Source of the DNA: an uncultured Eubacteriales bacterium
GTDB lineage: Bacteria > Bacillota > Clostridia > Oscillospirales > Oscillospiraceae
DNA length: 64,000 nt
Direction of reading: 5' to 3'
NCBI GenBank assembly: GCA_900550165.1
Contig: URQY01000002.1
Span: 32,810 to 96,809, forward strand
Part shown: piece by piece, positions 62,486-64,000 of the stretch
Position numbering within the stretch: the first letter of the stretch is position 1
Layout of the letters: every line of letters starts with the position of its first letter
Program-made: the position numbers and the translations under genes
The notes under the pieces: generated by a model
What the model saw: only the letters and a program-made list of their open reading frames with translations
Database searches by the model: none
Told to the model about the DNA's origin: nothing

Positions 62486-63091
62486 ATGTATATTACCTGC
62501 CTTGATATGGAGGGCGTGCTCGTCCCCGAGATCTGGATCGAATTCGCCCGCGGGAGCGGCATCCCCGAGCTGACGCGCACGACGCGCGACGAGCCGGACT
62601 ACGATAAGCTGATGAAATGGCGCATGGGCGTGCTTCGCGAGCACGGCCTGGGACTGAAGGAAATTCAGGAGACAATCGCGCGCATCGACCCGCTGCCGGG
62701 GGCAAAGGAATTCCTCGACAAGCTCCGCAGCGAGACGCAGGCCATCATTCTGAGCGATACCTTTGAGGAATTTGCACAACCGCTGATGAAAAAACTCGGC
62801 TGGCCGACCATTTTCTGCAACTCTCTTGCGGTGGATGCCGACGGCTTTATCTGCGGCGTGAAGATGCGCTGCGAGCATTCCAAGCTTACGACCGTGCGCG
62901 GTTTGCAGTCCATCGGCTTTGAAACCATCGCCAGCGGCGACAGCTACAACGACCTTGAAATGATCGAGGCATCCAAGGCTGGCTTTCTCTTCCGCACGAC
63001 CGAGCAGATCAAGCGGGAATACCCGCATCTTCCGGCGTTTGAAAGCTATGACGAATTATTGAACGCGATCGAAGACGTCATTCATGAATAA
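62486..63091 (+). CDS. thrH: ThrH-type phosphoserine phosphatase / homoserine phosphotransferase
   Basis: A 201-residue HAD enzyme of the ThrH type. The first HAD motif is CLDMEGVLVPEIWIEFA, with Asp7 as nucleophile and Glu9 instead of the second Asp, which is typical of ThrH. Other motifs are ILSDTFEEFAQPLMKKL and ASGDSYNDLEMIEASKAG. In Pseudomonas ThrH moves phosphate from phosphoserine to homoserine. Placed right after thrC, it may supply phosphohomoserine in place of ThrB, which is absent from the cluster. Confidence 0.92.
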   Translation: MYITCLDMEGVLVPEIWIEFARGSGIPELTRTTRDEPDYDKLMKWRMGVLREHGLGLKEIQETIARIDPLPGAKEFLDKLRSETQAIILSDTFEEFAQPLMKKLGWPTIFCNSLAVDADGFICGVKMRCEHSKLTTVRGLQSIGFETIASGDSYNDLEMIEASKAGFLFRTTEQIKREYPHLPAFESYDELLNAIEDVIHE

Positions 63092-63153
63092 TAATGAATG
63101 AGTAATCGTGTAAACTGAATAAACATTCGTTAAAAATTTGTTCATTTTGACCA

Positions 63154-63181
63154 TTGACTTTTTCTCCCAAAAAATTAATAT
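63154..63181 (+). promoter_or_regulatory. Predicted promoter of cstA
   Basis: TTGACT (63154-63159), 16-bp spacer, TAATAT (63176-63181) in an AT-rich stretch. Confidence 0.55.
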
Positions 63182-63249
63182 ATTTGGCGAAAGCAAGTTG
63201 TATGACAAATTTGCTGTCACACCATGTCAAAAAATAGGAGGAGAAGAAA

Positions 63250-64000
63250 ATGTTTAGCTTCTTGATCTGTCTCGCGTTGCTGATCGGCGGCTACTTCGTT
63301 TACGGCAAAGTCGTCGAAAAGACCTTCGGCCCCGATGACCGTGAAACGCCGGCTGTGAAGATCAACGACGGTGTGGACTACATGGTCCTGCCTCAGTGGA
63401 AGCTGTTTATGATCCAGCTTCTGAACATTGCCGGTCTCGGCCCGATCTTTGGCGCTCTGAGCGGCGCTCTGTGGGGCCCCGTGGTCTTCCTGTGGATTAC
63501 CTTCGGTACCATCTTTGCCGGTGCAGTCCACGACTATTTCTCCGGTATGATGAGCGAGCGTAACGAAGGCGCGTCCATCTCCGAGATCTCCGGCATCTAC
63601 CTCGGCGGCGCAATGAAGAACGTCATGCGCGTGTTCAGCGTGGTGCTGCTCGTGATGGTCGGCACCGTGTTCGCTGTCGGCCCCGCCGGCCTCATCCAGC
63701 TGCTGTTCACCAACGGCGGCAGCACCGGCATCGTGTCCAGCAAGCTGTTCTGGCTGGTTCTGATTCTGGTCTACTACTTCATCGCAACGTTCCTGTCCAT
63801 CGACAAGATTATCGGTAAGATATACCCCCTGTTCGGTATCTGCCTGATCATCATGGCGCTCGGCGTGGCTCTTGGTATCTTCACCAAGGGCTATGAGATC
63901 CCCGAGATCTGGAACAACTTCGCCAACCTCCACCCGCAGGGCACTCCGATCTGGAGCTTCATGTTCATCACCGTTGCCTGCGGTGCCATTTCCGGCTTCC
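63250..64000 (+). CDS. cstA: Carbon starvation protein CstA family transporter (partial)
   Basis: The first 250 residues of a CstA-family membrane transporter, cut by the window end. Signature parts are LPQWKLFMIQLLNIAGLGPIFGALSGALWGPVVFLWITFGTIFAGAVHDYFSGMMSERNEG. At least six hydrophobic segments are present. CstA proteins take up peptides or pyruvate in starved enterobacteria; the substrate here is open. RBS TAGGAGGAG. Confidence 0.92.
   Translation, partial: MFSFLICLALLIGGYFVYGKVVEKTFGPDDRETPAVKINDGVDYMVLPQWKLFMIQLLNIAGLGPIFGALSGALWGPVVFLWITFGTIFAGAVHDYFSGMMSERNEGASISEISGIYLGGAMKNVMRVFSVVLLVMVGTVFAVGPAGLIQLLFTNGGSTGIVSSKLFWLVLILVYYFIATFLSIDKIIGKIYPLFGICLIIMALGVALGIFTKGYEIPEIWNNFANLHPQGTPIWSFMFITVACGAISGF

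Noticed and set aside
60854..63028. 724-codon open frame antisense to thrC-thrH
   Set aside because: The opposite strand carries threonine synthase and ThrH with all catalytic motifs.
1..64000. CRISPR arrays, tRNA or rRNA genes, transposases, integrases
   Set aside because: I looked for regular direct repeats, cloverleaf-type sequences and typical recombinase motifs on both strands and saw none that could be supported.

Overview
The window reads as ordinary chromosome of a high-GC, endospore-forming, anaerobic Clostridia, most likely Oscillospiraceae (Intestinimonas / Flavonifractor / Oscillibacter-like). This is inferred from an alpha/beta-type small acid-soluble spore protein, a T-box in front of thrS, a butyryl-CoA pathway gene set (crt, hbd, bcd, etfB, etfA), many lipoprotein-anchored solute-binding proteins and a very GC-rich coding style. 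No rRNA, tRNA, CRISPR array, insertion sequence or phage module was recognised.

Layout. 1-5.3 kb (minus): a truncated OppA-like peptide-binding lipoprotein, then an MFS exporter / M3 oligopeptidase / membrane protein operon. 5.5-16.5 kb (plus): M18 aminopeptidase, then nucleoside salvage (deoC, deoD, a uridine-kinase-like protein), the niacin-sensing repressor niaR with a strong operator in front of an EIIC-like membrane protein, and a complete BMP-type nucleoside ABC transporter. 16.5-18.6 kb: GNAT, VanW-like protein, trmB. 18.8-23.9 kb: crt-hbd and bcd-etfB-etfA. 24-31.8 kb: lipoprotein, ModE-like regulator, T-box-controlled thrS, and a TAXI-type TRAP transporter with its DUF1850 companion. 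31.9-41.3 kb: amidase, RNase Y, YmdB, a YbaK-type tRNA-editing protein, an SbcD-like nuclease without its usual ATPase partner, a two-component system and proS. 41.3-53.4 kb: membrane protein, TIGR04255 protein, spore protein, DUF554, a MalT/LuxR-type regulator interrupted by an in-frame UGA, a sigma-54 activator beside a sigma-54-promoted NhaC antiporter, a TetR regulator, a DUF5662 protein and a radical SAM protein. 53.4-64 kb: a MATE pump with its MerR regulator, malQ, the aspartate-family operon hom-lysC-asd divergent from thrC-thrH, and a truncated cstA.

The regulatory DNA is unusually readable. Most operons have a sigma-A promoter with a 17-bp spacer (TTGACA or TTGCNN, then TATAAT or TATACT) and end in a strong hairpin-T-run terminator. 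The points most worth a second look are: a 22-bp palindrome shared by the promoters of the TetR gene and of the UGA-interrupted MalT-like gene; the UGA itself; a perfect sigma-54 promoter next to its likely activator; a MerR promoter with the diagnostic 19-bp spacer; the niaR operator, which suggests a new niacin transporter; and thrH standing where thrB would be expected. I did not find a wholly novel multi-gene system.
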